Origin: Chryseomonas sp014190935
GTDB lineage: Bacteria > Pseudomonadota > Gammaproteobacteria > Pseudomonadales > Pseudomonadaceae
DNA length: 64,000 nucleotides
Reading direction: 5' to 3'
Assembly: GCF_014190935.1 (NCBI RefSeq)
Contig: NZ_JACHVV010000005.1
Coordinates: 310,001 to 374,000 of the forward strand
Of this stretch, positions 28,874-38,451 are shown piece after piece (within the stretch, counting starts at the first letter, position 1; every line of letters starts with the position of its first letter). Both the position numbers and the translations under genes were made by a program. Below the pieces are notes generated by a model, which saw nothing but the letters and a program-made list of their open reading frames with translations, was not told the DNA's origin and did no database searches.

Positions 28874-30502
28874 ATGACGGAACAATTCGTGAGCGAACCA
28901 GATGATCCGAGCCGGGACCGCCTCAAGCTGCACTTCGCGCAACGGGTCATCCACCAGTCGCGCCAGGTGCTGGAGATCTGGCAACGGCTGCAACGAGACG
29001 AGTGGACGGCCGGCAGCCTGGTCGAGCTGACCGACGCCAACGCGCGCCTGCTGCAATATGCCAAGCGCTTCGAGCAGCAGGGTCATGCCGAACTCGCCGA
29101 GGCCATCGGCGCTTCCCTGGCCCAGGTCACCGCCAATCGCGGGCGCCTCAACAGCCAGGCCATCACCGAACTCAGCCAGGCCATGCAGAGCCTGTCGCGC
29201 ACCGGGCTGCGCCAGGGCGACCAGCTGGAGACCACCAGCCTGCCGCCGCTGCGCAAGCCGATCTACATCGCCCTGCTCGACGGCGAGCGCGCCGAGCGCC
29301 TGGCGCAGCAGATGGAATACTTCGGCGTCACCATCCAGATCATCCACAGTGCCGACGACTTCCGCGCGATGATGGACAGCCGCCACCCGGCGGTCATCGT
29401 CATGGACGTGGACTTCGGTGGCGCGGGCACCGGCATCCAGCTGGCGCTGGAGGCCCAGACCGGTCTGGAGCGCAAGCTGCCGGTGCTGTTCTACAGCCAC
29501 CAGGAAGCCGACACCCCGTTCCGCCTGGCCGCGGTACGTGCCGGCGGCCAGGAGTTCTACACCGGCACCCTGGATTCGGCGCGGCTGCTAGAAAAGATCG
29601 AGACCCTCACCCGCACCGTCTACTACGACCCGATCCGCGCCCTGGTGGTGGACGACTCCCGCGCCCAGGCCATGGCCACGGAAATGGCGCTCAACAGCGC
29701 CGGCATCGTCACCCGCACCCTGATGCAGCCCGGCGCGGTGATGGCGCACCTGGCCGAATTCGTGCCCGACCTGATCATCCTCGACATGTACATGCCGGAG
29801 TGCACCGGCACCGAGCTGGCCAAGGTCATCCGCCAGCACGAGCGCTACGTCAGCGTGCCCATCATCTATCTGTCGGCCGAGGACGACCTCGACAAGCAGC
29901 TGGACGCCATGAGCGAGGGCGGCGACGACTTCCTCACCAAGCCGATCAAGCCGCGCCACCTGATCGCCACGGTGCGCACCCGCGCCGCCCGGGCGCGCAG
30001 CCTGCAGGCGCGCATCGTCCAGGACAGCCTCACCGGCCTGTACAACCACACCCACACCCTGCAACTGCTGGAAGACGCCTGCTTCCGCGCGCGGCGCAGC
30101 CAGCGGCCGATCACCTTCGCCATGCTGGACATCGACCATTTCAAGCAGGTCAACGACCACTACGGCCACCCCATGGGCGATCGGGTGATCAAGAGTCTGG
30201 CGCTGTTCCTCAAGCAGCGCCTGCGCAAGTCCGACCATATCGGCCGTTATGGCGGCGAGGAATTCGCCATCGTGCTGCCCGATACCGACCTGGCCACCGC
30301 CACCCGCCTGATCGACGAGATCCGCCAGCGCTTCGCCGAGATCCACTATCCGGCGCCGCCCAAGGAGCTCAGCTGCACCTTCAGCGCCGGCGTGGCGCAG
30401 CTGCAGCCCGGACAGGAGATGCCCCTGCTGGCCAAGCAGGCGGACGAAGCCCTCTATGCCGCCAAACATGCGGGACGCAATTGCGTGCGCCAGTACCTCT
30501 AG
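28874..30502 (+). CDS. gcbA: Diguanylate cyclase response regulator, REC-REC-GGDEF (GcbA-like)
   Basis: A 542-residue soluble protein. An N-terminal helical region (1-130) is followed by REC1 (about 135-250), REC2 (about 255-370) and GGDEF (about 380-540). REC2 looks functional: DD at its start, phosphoacceptor D304 and K356 in FLTKPIKP. REC1 keeps an Asp (D178) but lacks the conserved Lys (EFYTG). The active site is GGEEF (460-464), with an inhibitory RxxD site five residues before it (R451, D454). It should make c-di-GMP under phosphorylation and product control. Domain order and place beside dsbD match the P. aeruginosa regulator called GcbA. The symbol is by synteny and recall. Confidence 0.87.
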   Translation: MTEQFVSEPDDPSRDRLKLHFAQRVIHQSRQVLEIWQRLQRDEWTAGSLVELTDANARLLQYAKRFEQQGHAELAEAIGASLAQVTANRGRLNSQAITELSQAMQSLSRTGLRQGDQLETTSLPPLRKPIYIALLDGERAERLAQQMEYFGVTIQIIHSADDFRAMMDSRHPAVIVMDVDFGGAGTGIQLALEAQTGLERKLPVLFYSHQEADTPFRLAAVRAGGQEFYTGTLDSARLLEKIETLTRTVYYDPIRALVVDDSRAQAMATEMALNSAGIVTRTLMQPGAVMAHLAEFVPDLIILDMYMPECTGTELAKVIRQHERYVSVPIIYLSAEDDLDKQLDAMSEGGDDFLTKPIKPRHLIATVRTRAARARSLQARIVQDSLTGLYNHTHTLQLLEDACFRARRSQRPITFAMLDIDHFKQVNDHYGHPMGDRVIKSLALFLKQRLRKSDHIGRYGGEEFAIVLPDTDLATATRLIDEIRQRFAEIHYPAPPKELSCTFSAGVAQLQPGQEMPLLAKQADEALYAAKHAGRNCVRQYL

Positions 30503-30558
30503 CCAGACCAACCGGATGCCTCTGCTATGATCGGCCGCTGCCGATCGCCGAGAAGCCC

Positions 30559-32322
30559 ATGCGTGTCCTGCTGTTCCTGCTCACCCTGCTGCTGACCCTG
30601 CCCGCCACCGCCGGCCTGTTCGATGCGCCGCGCCCGGCGGCCGCGCTGGGCCTGGACGGTCAGCGTCCCAGTCAGCAATTCCTGCCGGTGGATCAGGCCT
30701 TTCGCCTGGAGCAGCGGCGCGACGCCGAGGGCCGCCCCCAGGTGCGCTTCACCATCGCCGAGGGCTATTACCTCTATCGGCAGCGCTTCGCCTTCGACGC
30801 CGACCCCGGCCTGCTGACCGCGCCGGTGGCCCTGCCGCCCGGCGAGCCCAAGCACGATGAGTGGTTCGGCGACGTCCAGGTCTATCACGCCGGCGTCGAC
30901 ATCCCCCTGCCCCTGGCGCCCGACCGCGGCGGCCAGATCAGGGTGACCTACCAGGGCTGCGCCGATCGCGGTCTCTGCTACCCGCCGGAAACCCGCACCC
31001 TGGATATCGCCGGTCCTGCGGCCGCCGCCGCGGCGAGCCCGGCGGTCACCGCCGCCACCCCCGACCAAGTGGGCTGGAACCGGATCCTGCTGGCCTTCCT
31101 CGCCGGCCTGGGACTGACCTTCACCCCCTGCGTCCTGCCGATGCTGCCCATCGTCTCGGCGGTGGTACTGGCCGGCAAGGCGCGCCCGGGACGTGGCCTG
31201 CTGCTGGCGCTGGCCTACGTGGTGCCCATGGCCCTGAGCTTTGCCGCCCTGGGCGCGCTCATGGGTGTCTTTGGCGCCAGTCTCAACCTGCAGGCGCAAC
31301 TGCAGTCGGCCTGGGTACTGATTCCCTTCGCGGCGCTGTTCGCGCTGTTCGCCCTGGCCATGTTCGGCCTCTTCGAACTGCGCCTGCCGGCGGCCCTGCG
31401 CGAGCGCCTGGAGCAGCTCGCCAGCGGCACCCGCGGCGGCTCCCTGGGCGGCGCGGCCACCCTCGGCGTGCTCTCCAGCCTGATCGTCTCGCCCTGCGTC
31501 TCGGCGCCCCTGGCGGGCCTCCTGCTCTATATCAGCAGCACCGCCGACTGGCTCGGCGGCGGCCTGGCGCTGTTTGCCCTGGGCCTGGGCATGGGCGCCC
31601 CGCTGATCCTCATCGCCGCCGGCGGCGGCGCCCTGCTGCCACGCAGCGGCGCCTGGCTGGTGGGCATGCGCAATGCCTTCGGCGTCCTGCTGCTGGCGGT
31701 GGCCCTGTGGCTGCTCGAACGCCTCCTTCCGGGACCCCTGGCGCTGGCGGCCTGGGGCCTGCTGGCCGCCGGGGTCGGGTTGTTCCTCGGCGCCCTGGAC
31801 TTCGTGCCCAAGCCGCCCCGCCAGCGCCTGGCGCAACTGGCGGGCCTGGCCCTGGTGGTCTATGGCGCGGCCGCCGGCATCGGCGCCCTGCGCGGTGCCA
31901 GCGATCCCCTGCGGCCGCTAGGTGACTCCGCGGTACCCGCGGTGGCTGCCCGCGCGGAGGTCATGCGCAGTCTGAGCGATCCCGCCGCCCTGGCGAGCAG
32001 CCTCGGCAGCGGGCGACCGCTGCTGGTGGACGTCTATGCCGACTGGTGCATCAGCTGCAAGCTGATCGAGCGCGAGGTGTTCGGCAACCCCGAGATCCAG
32101 GCGCAATTGCGCGACTTCACGCTGATCCGTTTCGATATGACGCAAAGCAGCCGGGAACAGCGCCAGTGGCTGGAGCAGCACGGCCTGTTCGGCCCGCCGG
32201 CGATCCTGTTCTACGATGCAGGAGGCCGGGAGCAGGCCAAGGCGCGCATCGTCGGCGAAATCGACGCCGCGGGCTTTCTCGCCCGACTCGACGAAGCAAA
32301 AAGGCTTATCACCAGCGATTAA
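30559..32322 (+). CDS. dsbD: Thiol:disulfide interchange protein DsbD
   Basis: Transfers electrons from cytoplasmic thioredoxin across the inner membrane to periplasmic DsbC, DsbG or CcmG; 587 residues. Signal peptide (LLFLLTLLLTLPATAG), N-terminal domain alpha with the Cys pair around TYQGCADRGLCYPP, an eight-helix beta domain with the Cys of FTPCVLPMLPI and VSPCVSAP, and C-terminal thioredoxin-like gamma domain with CISC in YADWCISCKLIE. All three redox pairs are visible. An ATG at 30559 begins the signal peptide. Confidence 0.95.
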   Translation: MRVLLFLLTLLLTLPATAGLFDAPRPAAALGLDGQRPSQQFLPVDQAFRLEQRRDAEGRPQVRFTIAEGYYLYRQRFAFDADPGLLTAPVALPPGEPKHDEWFGDVQVYHAGVDIPLPLAPDRGGQIRVTYQGCADRGLCYPPETRTLDIAGPAAAAAASPAVTAATPDQVGWNRILLAFLAGLGLTFTPCVLPMLPIVSAVVLAGKARPGRGLLLALAYVVPMALSFAALGALMGVFGASLNLQAQLQSAWVLIPFAALFALFALAMFGLFELRLPAALRERLEQLASGTRGGSLGGAATLGVLSSLIVSPCVSAPLAGLLLYISSTADWLGGGLALFALGLGMGAPLILIAAGGGALLPRSGAWLVGMRNAFGVLLLAVALWLLERLLPGPLALAAWGLLAAGVGLFLGALDFVPKPPRQRLAQLAGLALVVYGAAAGIGALRGASDPLRPLGDSAVPAVAARAEVMRSLSDPAALASSLGSGRPLLVDVYADWCISCKLIEREVFGNPEIQAQLRDFTLIRFDMTQSSREQRQWLEQHGLFGPPAILFYDAGGREQAKARIVGEIDAAGFLARLDEAKRLITSD

Positions 32323-32438
32323 AAGAATTTCGCCCAACGTGCGGGCATTTCCGGCAAACGTCTAGCGACTGGACAGTCACCTCCGGTTGCGGCATAGTCC
32401 GCGGCCAATCTGGTTGCGAAATCGCGAGGCAAGTGGCT

Positions 32439-32885
32439 ATGGCGCATCTGCTGGTACTGCACGGGCCCAACCTGAATCTTCTGGGCACCCGCGAGCCGGG
32501 CGTCTACGGCGCCACCACCCTGGCCCAGATCAACGCCGACCTCGAAGCCCGCGCCGCCGCGGCGGGGCATCGCCTGCAGTCTCTGCAAAGCAACGCCGAG
32601 CACCTGCTGATCGAACGCATCCACGCCGCGCGCGACGAAGGGGTGGATTTCATCCTGATCAATCCGGCGGCCTTCACCCATACCAGCGTCGCCCTACGTG
32701 ACGCCTTGCTCGCGGTGAGCATCCCATTCATCGAAGTGCACCTGTCGAACGTGCACAAGCGCGAAGCCTTCCGCCACCACTCCTATTTTTCCGATGTGGC
32801 GGTCGGTGTGATCTGCGGGCTCGGCGCCAGTGGCTATCGCCTGGCGCTGGAAGCCGCCTGCGAACAGCTCGCCGCCCGCGGCTGA
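32439..32885 (+). CDS. aroQ: Type II 3-dehydroquinate dehydratase
   Basis: Third step of the shikimate pathway; 148 residues. Seen: LLVLHGPNLNLLGTREPGVYG with the catalytic Tyr, INPAAFTHTSVALRDAL and IEVHLSNVHKREAFRHHSYFSD. It is dodecameric in the family. It sits 53 bases before accB, as in other pseudomonads. Confidence 0.97.
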   Translation: MAHLLVLHGPNLNLLGTREPGVYGATTLAQINADLEARAAAAGHRLQSLQSNAEHLLIERIHAARDEGVDFILINPAAFTHTSVALRDALLAVSIPFIEVHLSNVHKREAFRHHSYFSDVAVGVICGLGASGYRLALEAACEQLAARG

Positions 32886-32938
32886 GCGCGACCCAATATC
32901 CAGAACATCACCTGAACCCGAGGGGAGAGCCAACGCCA

Positions 32939-33397
32939 ATGGACATCCGTAAAGTCAAGAAACTGATCGAGTTGCTGGAAGAGTCCGGTATCGACGAGCT
33001 GGAAATCCGCGAAGGCGAAGAGTCCGTCCGCATCAGCCGCAACACCGGCCGCAACCAGGGCATGCAGACCGTCTACGCCGCCGCGCCCGCGCCGGTCGCC
33101 GCTCCGGCTGCCGCTCCGGCCGCCGCTGCGCCTGCTACCGAGGCCGCCGCTCCGCAACTGACCGGTAACGTGGCTCGCTCGCCCATGGTCGGCACTTTCT
33201 ACCGCGCGTCCTCGCCCACCACTCCGGCCTTCGTCGAAGTCGGCCAGCAGGTGAAGAAAGGCGACATCCTGTGCATCGTCGAAGCCATGAAGATGATGAA
33301 CCACATTGAAGCCGAAGCCAGCGGCACCATCGGCCAGGTGCTGGTCGAGAACGGTCAGCCCGTCGAATTCGACCAGCCGCTGTTCACCATTGTCTAA
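32939..33397 (+). CDS. accB: Biotin carboxyl carrier protein of acetyl-CoA carboxylase
   Basis: Carries carboxybiotin between AccC and the AccAD transferase, the first step of fatty acid synthesis; 152 residues. An N-terminal helix region (MDIRKVKKLIELLEESGIDELEI), an Ala/Pro-rich mobile linker (about 45-75) and the C-terminal biotinyl domain with EAMKMMN, biotinylated at K118. A good AGGGGAGAG site lies upstream and accC follows after 16 bases. Confidence 0.98.
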   Translation: MDIRKVKKLIELLEESGIDELEIREGEESVRISRNTGRNQGMQTVYAAAPAPVAAPAAAPAAAAPATEAAAPQLTGNVARSPMVGTFYRASSPTTPAFVEVGQQVKKGDILCIVEAMKMMNHIEAEASGTIGQVLVENGQPVEFDQPLFTIV

Positions 33398-33413
33398 GCC
33401 CGTGGAGCCCACG

Positions 33414-34760
33414 ATGCTGGAAAAAGTCCTGATCGCCAACCGCGGGGAAATCGCCCTGCGCGTGGTGCGTGCCTGCAAGGAGCTGGGCATCAAGACGGTG
33501 GCGGTTCATTCCACCGCCGACCGCGAACTGATGCATCTGTCCCTCGCCGACGAATCGGTGTGCATCGGCCCGGCCCCCTCGCCCCTGTCCTACCTGAACA
33601 TCCCGGCCATCATCAGTGCCGCGGAAGTCACCGGCGCCACCGCCATCCACCCCGGCTACGGCTTTCTCGCCGAGAACGCCGACTTCGCCGAGCAGGTGGA
33701 GCAGTCCGGTTTCGCCTTCGTCGGCCCTACCGCCGACGTGATTCGCCTGATGGGCGACAAGGTGTCCGCCAAGAACGCCATGAAGCAGGCCGGCGTGCCC
33801 ACCGTGCCGGGCTCCGACGGCGCCCTGCCAGATGACGAGGCCGAGTGCCTGCGCATTGGCCGCGAAGTCGGCTATCCGGTGATCATCAAGGCCGCCGGTG
33901 GCGGTGGTGGTCGCGGCATGCGCGTGGTCGAGGACGAGGCCGAGCTGATCAAGTCGATCAAGCTGACCCAGACCGAAGCCGGCGCCGCCTTTGGCAACTC
34001 CATGGTCTACATGGAGAAGTTCCTCGGCAATCCGCGTCACGTGGAAGTCCAGGTGCTCTCCGATGGCCAGGGCAACGCCGTGCACCTCTATGACCGCGAC
34101 TGCTCGCTGCAGCGTCGCCACCAGAAGGTCATCGAGGAGGCGCCTGCGCCCCAGATCGACGAGAAGGCCCGTGAAGAAGTCCTGGCGCGCTGCGTCAAGG
34201 CCTGCGTCGACATCGGCTACCGTGGCGCCGGCACCTTCGAGTTCCTCTACGAAGACGGTCGCTTCTATTTCATCGAGATGAACACCCGCGTGCAGGTGGA
34301 GCATCCGGTGACCGAGATGATCACCGGTGTCGACATCGTCAAGGAGATGCTCAGCATCGCCGCTGGCAACCCGCTGTCGATCAAGCAGGAAGACATCAAG
34401 ATCACCGGTCACGCCATCGAGTGCCGGATCAACGCCGAAGACCCCAAGACCTTCATGCCCTCCCCGGGCCTGGTCAAGCACTACCATGCACCGGGCGGCA
34501 ACGGCGTGCGGGTGGATTCGCACCTGTACAGCGGCTACAAGGTTCCGCCGAACTACGATTCGCTGATCGCCAAGCTGATCACCTGGGGCAAGACCCGCGA
34601 CGAGGCCATGGCCCGGATGCGCAACGCCCTGGACGAGCTGATCGTCGACGGCATCAAGACCAACGCCGATCTGCACCGGATGCTGACCCGTGACCAGGCC
34701 TTCGGCCAGGGCGCGGTGAACATTCACTATCTGGAGAAGAAGCTCGGCATGCGCCATTGA
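33414..34760 (+). CDS. accC: Biotin carboxylase subunit of acetyl-CoA carboxylase
   Basis: ATP-grasp enzyme that carboxylates biotin on AccB using bicarbonate; 448 residues. Seen: MLEKVLIANRGEIALRV, the glycine-rich loop KAAGGGGGRGMR, the EAPAP segment, and the catalytic FIEMNTRVQVEHPVTEM. It ends in a clear terminator, so accBC forms the end of this transcription unit. Confidence 0.98.
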   Translation: MLEKVLIANRGEIALRVVRACKELGIKTVAVHSTADRELMHLSLADESVCIGPAPSPLSYLNIPAIISAAEVTGATAIHPGYGFLAENADFAEQVEQSGFAFVGPTADVIRLMGDKVSAKNAMKQAGVPTVPGSDGALPDDEAECLRIGREVGYPVIIKAAGGGGGRGMRVVEDEAELIKSIKLTQTEAGAAFGNSMVYMEKFLGNPRHVEVQVLSDGQGNAVHLYDRDCSLQRRHQKVIEEAPAPQIDEKAREEVLARCVKACVDIGYRGAGTFEFLYEDGRFYFIEMNTRVQVEHPVTEMITGVDIVKEMLSIAAGNPLSIKQEDIKITGHAIECRINAEDPKTFMPSPGLVKHYHAPGGNGVRVDSHLYSGYKVPPNYDSLIAKLITWGKTRDEAMARMRNALDELIVDGIKTNADLHRMLTRDQAFGQGAVNIHYLEKKLGMRH

Positions 34761-34785
34761 GTGCATGACGATCTCTGATTCAGCG

Positions 34786-34813
34786 AACGGGCTGCCCTCG
34801 GGCAGCCCGTTTT
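34786..34813 (+). terminator. Rho-independent terminator after accC
   Basis: Stem AACGGGCTGCC / GGCAGCCCGTT with tetraloop CTCG, followed by TTTCATTT, 26 bases after the accC stop. Confidence 0.9.
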
Positions 34814-34854
34814 CATTTACCCTCCCCGCTTTGACCCGATTCAGGTAGCCCATC

Positions 34855-35730
34855 ATGTCCTGGCTGCAAGTCCGCCTCGCCCTCACTCCCGCCCAGGCGG
34901 AAACCTACGAAGACCTCATGCTCGAACTGGGCGCGGTCTCGGTGACCTTCATGGACGCCGAGGACCAGCCGATCTTCGAGCCGGATCTCGGCACCACCCC
35001 GCTGTGGTCCCAGACCCACCTGCTGGCGCTGTTCGAAGGCGATACCGACGCCGCGGCCCTGGAACAGCGCGTGCAGCTGCTGGCCAACGGCCTGACCTAC
35101 GAGGTGGAGCGCCTGGAAGACCAGGAGTGGGAACGCAGCTGGATGGACAACTTCCAGCCCATGCGCTTCGGCCAGCGGCTGTGGATCGTCCCCAGCTGGC
35201 ACGAGGCCCCGGAACCCGCAGCGGTCAATCTGCTGCTGGATCCGGGCCTGGCCTTTGGCACCGGCACCCATCCCACCACCTCGCTGTGCCTGCAGTGGCT
35301 GGACGGCGAACCGGTCCAGGGCCTGCAGGTGCTGGATTTCGGCTGCGGCTCGGGCATCCTCGCCATCGCCGCCCTGCTGCTGGGCGCCGAGCGCGCCGTG
35401 GGCACCGACATCGATGTCCAGGCCCTGGAAGCCTCGCGGGAAAACGCCAACCGCAACGGCATCGACCCGGCACGCTTTCCGCTGTACCTGCCCGCCGATC
35501 TGCCAGGCGAACCGGCCGACGTGGTGGTGGCCAACATCCTCGCCGGTCCGCTGGTCGGCCTGGCCGAGCAGATCACCCGCCTGACCCGCATCGGCGGTCG
35601 CCTGGCCCTCTCCGGCATCCTCTCCGAGCAGGCCGAGGACGTCCGCGCCGCCTACGCCGGCTGCTTCGACCTGGAACCCACCGCCACCCTCGACGGCTGG
35701 GTGCGCATCAGCGGGACCCGCCGCCGCTGA
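34855..35730 (+). CDS. prmA: Ribosomal protein L11 methyltransferase
   Basis: SAM-dependent methyltransferase that trimethylates L11 at several amino groups; 291 residues. An N-terminal substrate-recognition domain (MSWLQVRLALTPAQAETYEDLM) is followed by the catalytic domain with GLAFGTGTHPTTSLCL, SAM loop DFGCGSGILAIAA and VVANILAGPL. It starts after the accC terminator and so has its own promoter. Confidence 0.97.
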   Translation: MSWLQVRLALTPAQAETYEDLMLELGAVSVTFMDAEDQPIFEPDLGTTPLWSQTHLLALFEGDTDAAALEQRVQLLANGLTYEVERLEDQEWERSWMDNFQPMRFGQRLWIVPSWHEAPEPAAVNLLLDPGLAFGTGTHPTTSLCLQWLDGEPVQGLQVLDFGCGSGILAIAALLLGAERAVGTDIDVQALEASRENANRNGIDPARFPLYLPADLPGEPADVVVANILAGPLVGLAEQITRLTRIGGRLALSGILSEQAEDVRAAYAGCFDLEPTATLDGWVRISGTRRR

Positions 35731-35839
35731 TCCGCCGGGGCGCCACCGGTCCGCTCACCCGGCGGCCCGGTGCAGGCCCTTCTTTCGCCAGGGCCTTCGG
35801 GTACACTAGCGCGCTTCACTCCCTGGCTGTCGCCTCGCC

Positions 35840-37303
35840 ATGACCGAATCCCTCGTCGCCCAGTGTCCGCATTGCCATACCCGCTTCCGCGTCACCCAGG
35901 AACACCTGGCCGCCGCGGACGGCGACGTACGCTGTGGCGTCTGCCTGGAAGTGTTCAACGCCAGCAACCAGGCCGCGCCCCTGACGGCACCGGAACCCGC
36001 GCCCACGCCACCCATAGCGGAGCCGGCACCCACGACCAGCGAAGCGGCCTGGACCCATGACGAACTGGACCTGAGCCACCTGGAGCTGGACGCCGAGGTC
36101 GCCCGCCTGGGCGCCCTGGAGGAACAGCGCCGCGCGCCGGTCGCCCCGCTGACGCCTCCCGCCGTGGCCACACCGTCCGCCGAGGCTGTACTACCTGCCG
36201 TGCCCACGCCGCGCGAAGAACCGGCACCGGCCCTGGGGCTGGCTGCCCGCCGCCCCCAGGACGACGAAGAAGCCTACGAGCTGCCGTCGCTTGGCGCCGT
36301 ATCCGCCGAGCGCGAACCCGAGCCGGAGTCGCTGCTAATGCAGGCCGAGCCCGAGGCGGAGCCGGAGTCCGAGCCACTGCCGCTATCCCTTACCGCCGCC
36401 GAGCCGGAACCGCAGCTCGAATCCGAGCCGGCCTTCGCGCCGGAGCCCGAGCCCGAGCCCGCCATCAGCCCCTTGCCTGCCGCAGCGCCAGCGGCTCCGC
36501 TCGCGGCCGTGCGCGCCCCGCTGAAGCCTGCCCCGGCGACGCCGCCCGCACCCCTCACCGCCGCGCCGGTCGAACGCCAGGAGCCCGCGCTCGGCCGCGT
36601 TGAAGCCGACGAAGACGAGCGCGCCGAACCCGGCCTGGGCCGCCTCGACGACTGGCAGGAGCCGGTTGCCGAATCCCTCAGCGCCGATCGCGACGGCGAC
36701 GACGAGCCGCCGCCAGCCAAGGCCGCGAGCGGCCTGCGCAGCGAACCGGAATGGCAGGACGATCCGCTGCTGGACCTGCACGACGAACCGCTGCAGCTGG
36801 ACGGTCACCCGCAGCGCCCGCGCTGGGGTCGCCGCCTGCTGTGGATCCTGCTCTGCCTGCTGGCGCTGCTCGGCCTGGCCGGCCAGTACGTCTATTATCA
36901 CTTCGACGAACTGGCGCGGCAGGACAGCTATCGCCCGCTGTTCGTCCAGGCCTGTGCCAGCCTCGGCTGCAAGGTGCCGTCCAAGGTCGATGTGCAGCAG
37001 ATCCGCAGCAGCAACCTGGTGGTGCGCAGCCACCCGCAATTTTCCGGAGCGCTGCGCGTCGATGCCATCCTCTACAACCGGGCACCCTTCTCGCAGCCCT
37101 TTCCGCTGCTGGAATTGCGCTTCGCCGACCTCAATGGCCAACTGCTCGCCAGCCGCCGCTTCAAGCCGGGCGAATACCTGAACGGCGAACTGAAAGGCCA
37201 GGACGAGATGCCGCCGCAGACGCCGATCCACATCGCCCTGGACATTCTCGACCCCGGTCCGCGAGCCGTGAATTACAGTCTGAGCTTCTTCTCGCCGGAG
37301 TAG
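35840..37303 (+). CDS. Zinc-ribbon DUF3426 membrane protein
   Basis: A 487-residue protein. At the N-terminus is an MJ0042-type zinc ribbon (CPHCHTRF ... VRCGVCLEVF, residues 9-38). A long disordered region (about 45-320) very rich in Glu, Pro and Ala follows, with runs of EPEPE type. One membrane helix (about 333-352, LLWILLCLLALLGLAGQYVYY) leads to the C-terminal DUF3426 domain in the periplasm (QACASLGCKVPSKVDVQQIRSSNLVVRSHP). Function unknown. Synteny with prmA upstream and dusB-fis downstream is conserved. The acidic linker is a likely source of length variation between strains. Confidence 0.87.
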   Translation: MTESLVAQCPHCHTRFRVTQEHLAAADGDVRCGVCLEVFNASNQAAPLTAPEPAPTPPIAEPAPTTSEAAWTHDELDLSHLELDAEVARLGALEEQRRAPVAPLTPPAVATPSAEAVLPAVPTPREEPAPALGLAARRPQDDEEAYELPSLGAVSAEREPEPESLLMQAEPEAEPESEPLPLSLTAAEPEPQLESEPAFAPEPEPEPAISPLPAAAPAAPLAAVRAPLKPAPATPPAPLTAAPVERQEPALGRVEADEDERAEPGLGRLDDWQEPVAESLSADRDGDDEPPPAKAASGLRSEPEWQDDPLLDLHDEPLQLDGHPQRPRWGRRLLWILLCLLALLGLAGQYVYYHFDELARQDSYRPLFVQACASLGCKVPSKVDVQQIRSSNLVVRSHPQFSGALRVDAILYNRAPFSQPFPLLELRFADLNGQLLASRRFKPGEYLNGELKGQDEMPPQTPIHIALDILDPGPRAVNYSLSFFSPE

Positions 37304-37458
37304 CTCCAGGGTGAATTGCTCATAAACTAGCCAACTCGCGCTTTATCCGGAGGCGGCGAGCGGGTATCATTCCCAACCCTTTTCAAGCACAGCAGCCCCT
37401 GTCCGCGGCCGGTTTCCGGCGCAGGCGGAACAGGCGCCTATTCGCCAGGGAAAAAGAT

Positions 37459-38451
37459 ATGTCGATGGTACGCATCGGCCCTTATACCTTGCCCAATCCG
37501 CTGATTCTCGCGCCCATGGCCGGGGTCACCGACCTGCCCTTCCGGCGCCTGTGCCTGGCACTCGGCGCCGGCATGGCCGTGTCGGAAATGGTGACCAGCG
37601 ACGTGCGGCTCTACGACAGCCGCAAGTCGCGGCTGCGCCTGATCCACGCCAGCGAGCAGGAACCGCGTTCGGTGCAGATCGCCGGCGGCGATCCGGCGAT
37701 GCTGGCCGAGGCGGCCCAGCGCAATGTCGAACTGGGTGCCCAGATCATCGACATCAACATGGGCTGCCCGGCGAAAAAGGTTTGCAACAAGGCCGCCGGC
37801 TCCGCGCTGATGAAGGACGAGGCCCTGGTGGCCGAGATCCTCGCCGCGGTGGTCGCCGCCGTGGACGTCCCCGTGACCCTGAAGATCCGCACCGGCTGGA
37901 ATCCCGACAATCGCAACGGCCTGCGCATCGCGCAGCTGGCCGAAGCCGCCGGCATCCAGGCGCTGGCCGTGCATGGCCGCACCCGGGACGACAGGTTCCT
38001 CGGCGCCGCCGAGTACGACACCATCGCCGCCATCAAGCAGGCGGTCGCTATCCCGGTGTTCGCCAACGGCGACATCGACAACCCGGAAAAGGCCCGCTGG
38101 GTGCTCGAGCACACCGGCTGCGACGGCCTGCTGATCGGCCGCGCCGCCCAGGGGCGACCCTGGATCTTCCGCGAGATCGCCCACTACCTGGCGACCGGCG
38201 AGCACCTGGCGGCCCCCGATGATGCCGAGGTGGAGGCCATCCTGCTGGAGCACCTCGACGCCCTGCATGCCTTCTACGGCCCGGAAATGGGCGTGCGCAT
38301 CGCCCGCAAGCACGTCGGCTGGTACCTGGCCGACCGGCCGGGCGCCGCGGAATCGCGCGCCCAGTTCAACCAACTGCAAGACACCCAAGCCCAGCACGCC
38401 AGCATCCGCGCGTTCTTCGCGCAGCCCCCGACCGGGAAGCAGGTGGCATGA
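37459..38451 (+). CDS. dusB: tRNA-dihydrouridine synthase B
   Basis: FMN-dependent enzyme that reduces uridine to dihydrouridine in tRNA D-loops; 330 residues. Seen: NPLILAPMAGVTDLPFR, catalytic Cys in DINMGCPAKKVCNK, and VHGRTRDDRF. Its last bases overlap the fis start (ATGA), reproducing the dusB-fis operon in which dusB leads. An ATG two codons downstream is a possible alternative start. The 155-base gap upstream is likely to hold the operon promoter: a TATCAT at 37365-37370 is a weak candidate. Confidence 0.96.
   Translation: MSMVRIGPYTLPNPLILAPMAGVTDLPFRRLCLALGAGMAVSEMVTSDVRLYDSRKSRLRLIHASEQEPRSVQIAGGDPAMLAEAAQRNVELGAQIIDINMGCPAKKVCNKAAGSALMKDEALVAEILAAVVAAVDVPVTLKIRTGWNPDNRNGLRIAQLAEAAGIQALAVHGRTRDDRFLGAAEYDTIAAIKQAVAIPVFANGDIDNPEKARWVLEHTGCDGLLIGRAAQGRPWIFREIAHYLATGEHLAAPDDAEVEAILLEHLDALHAFYGPEMGVRIARKHVGWYLADRPGAAESRAQFNQLQDTQAQHASIRAFFAQPPTGKQVA

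Noticed and set aside
29002..30540. An open frame continuous with dsbD, extending it over the GGDEF gene
   Set aside because: The upstream part is out-of-frame GGDEF coding sequence. The dsbD signal peptide begins at the ATG at 30559.
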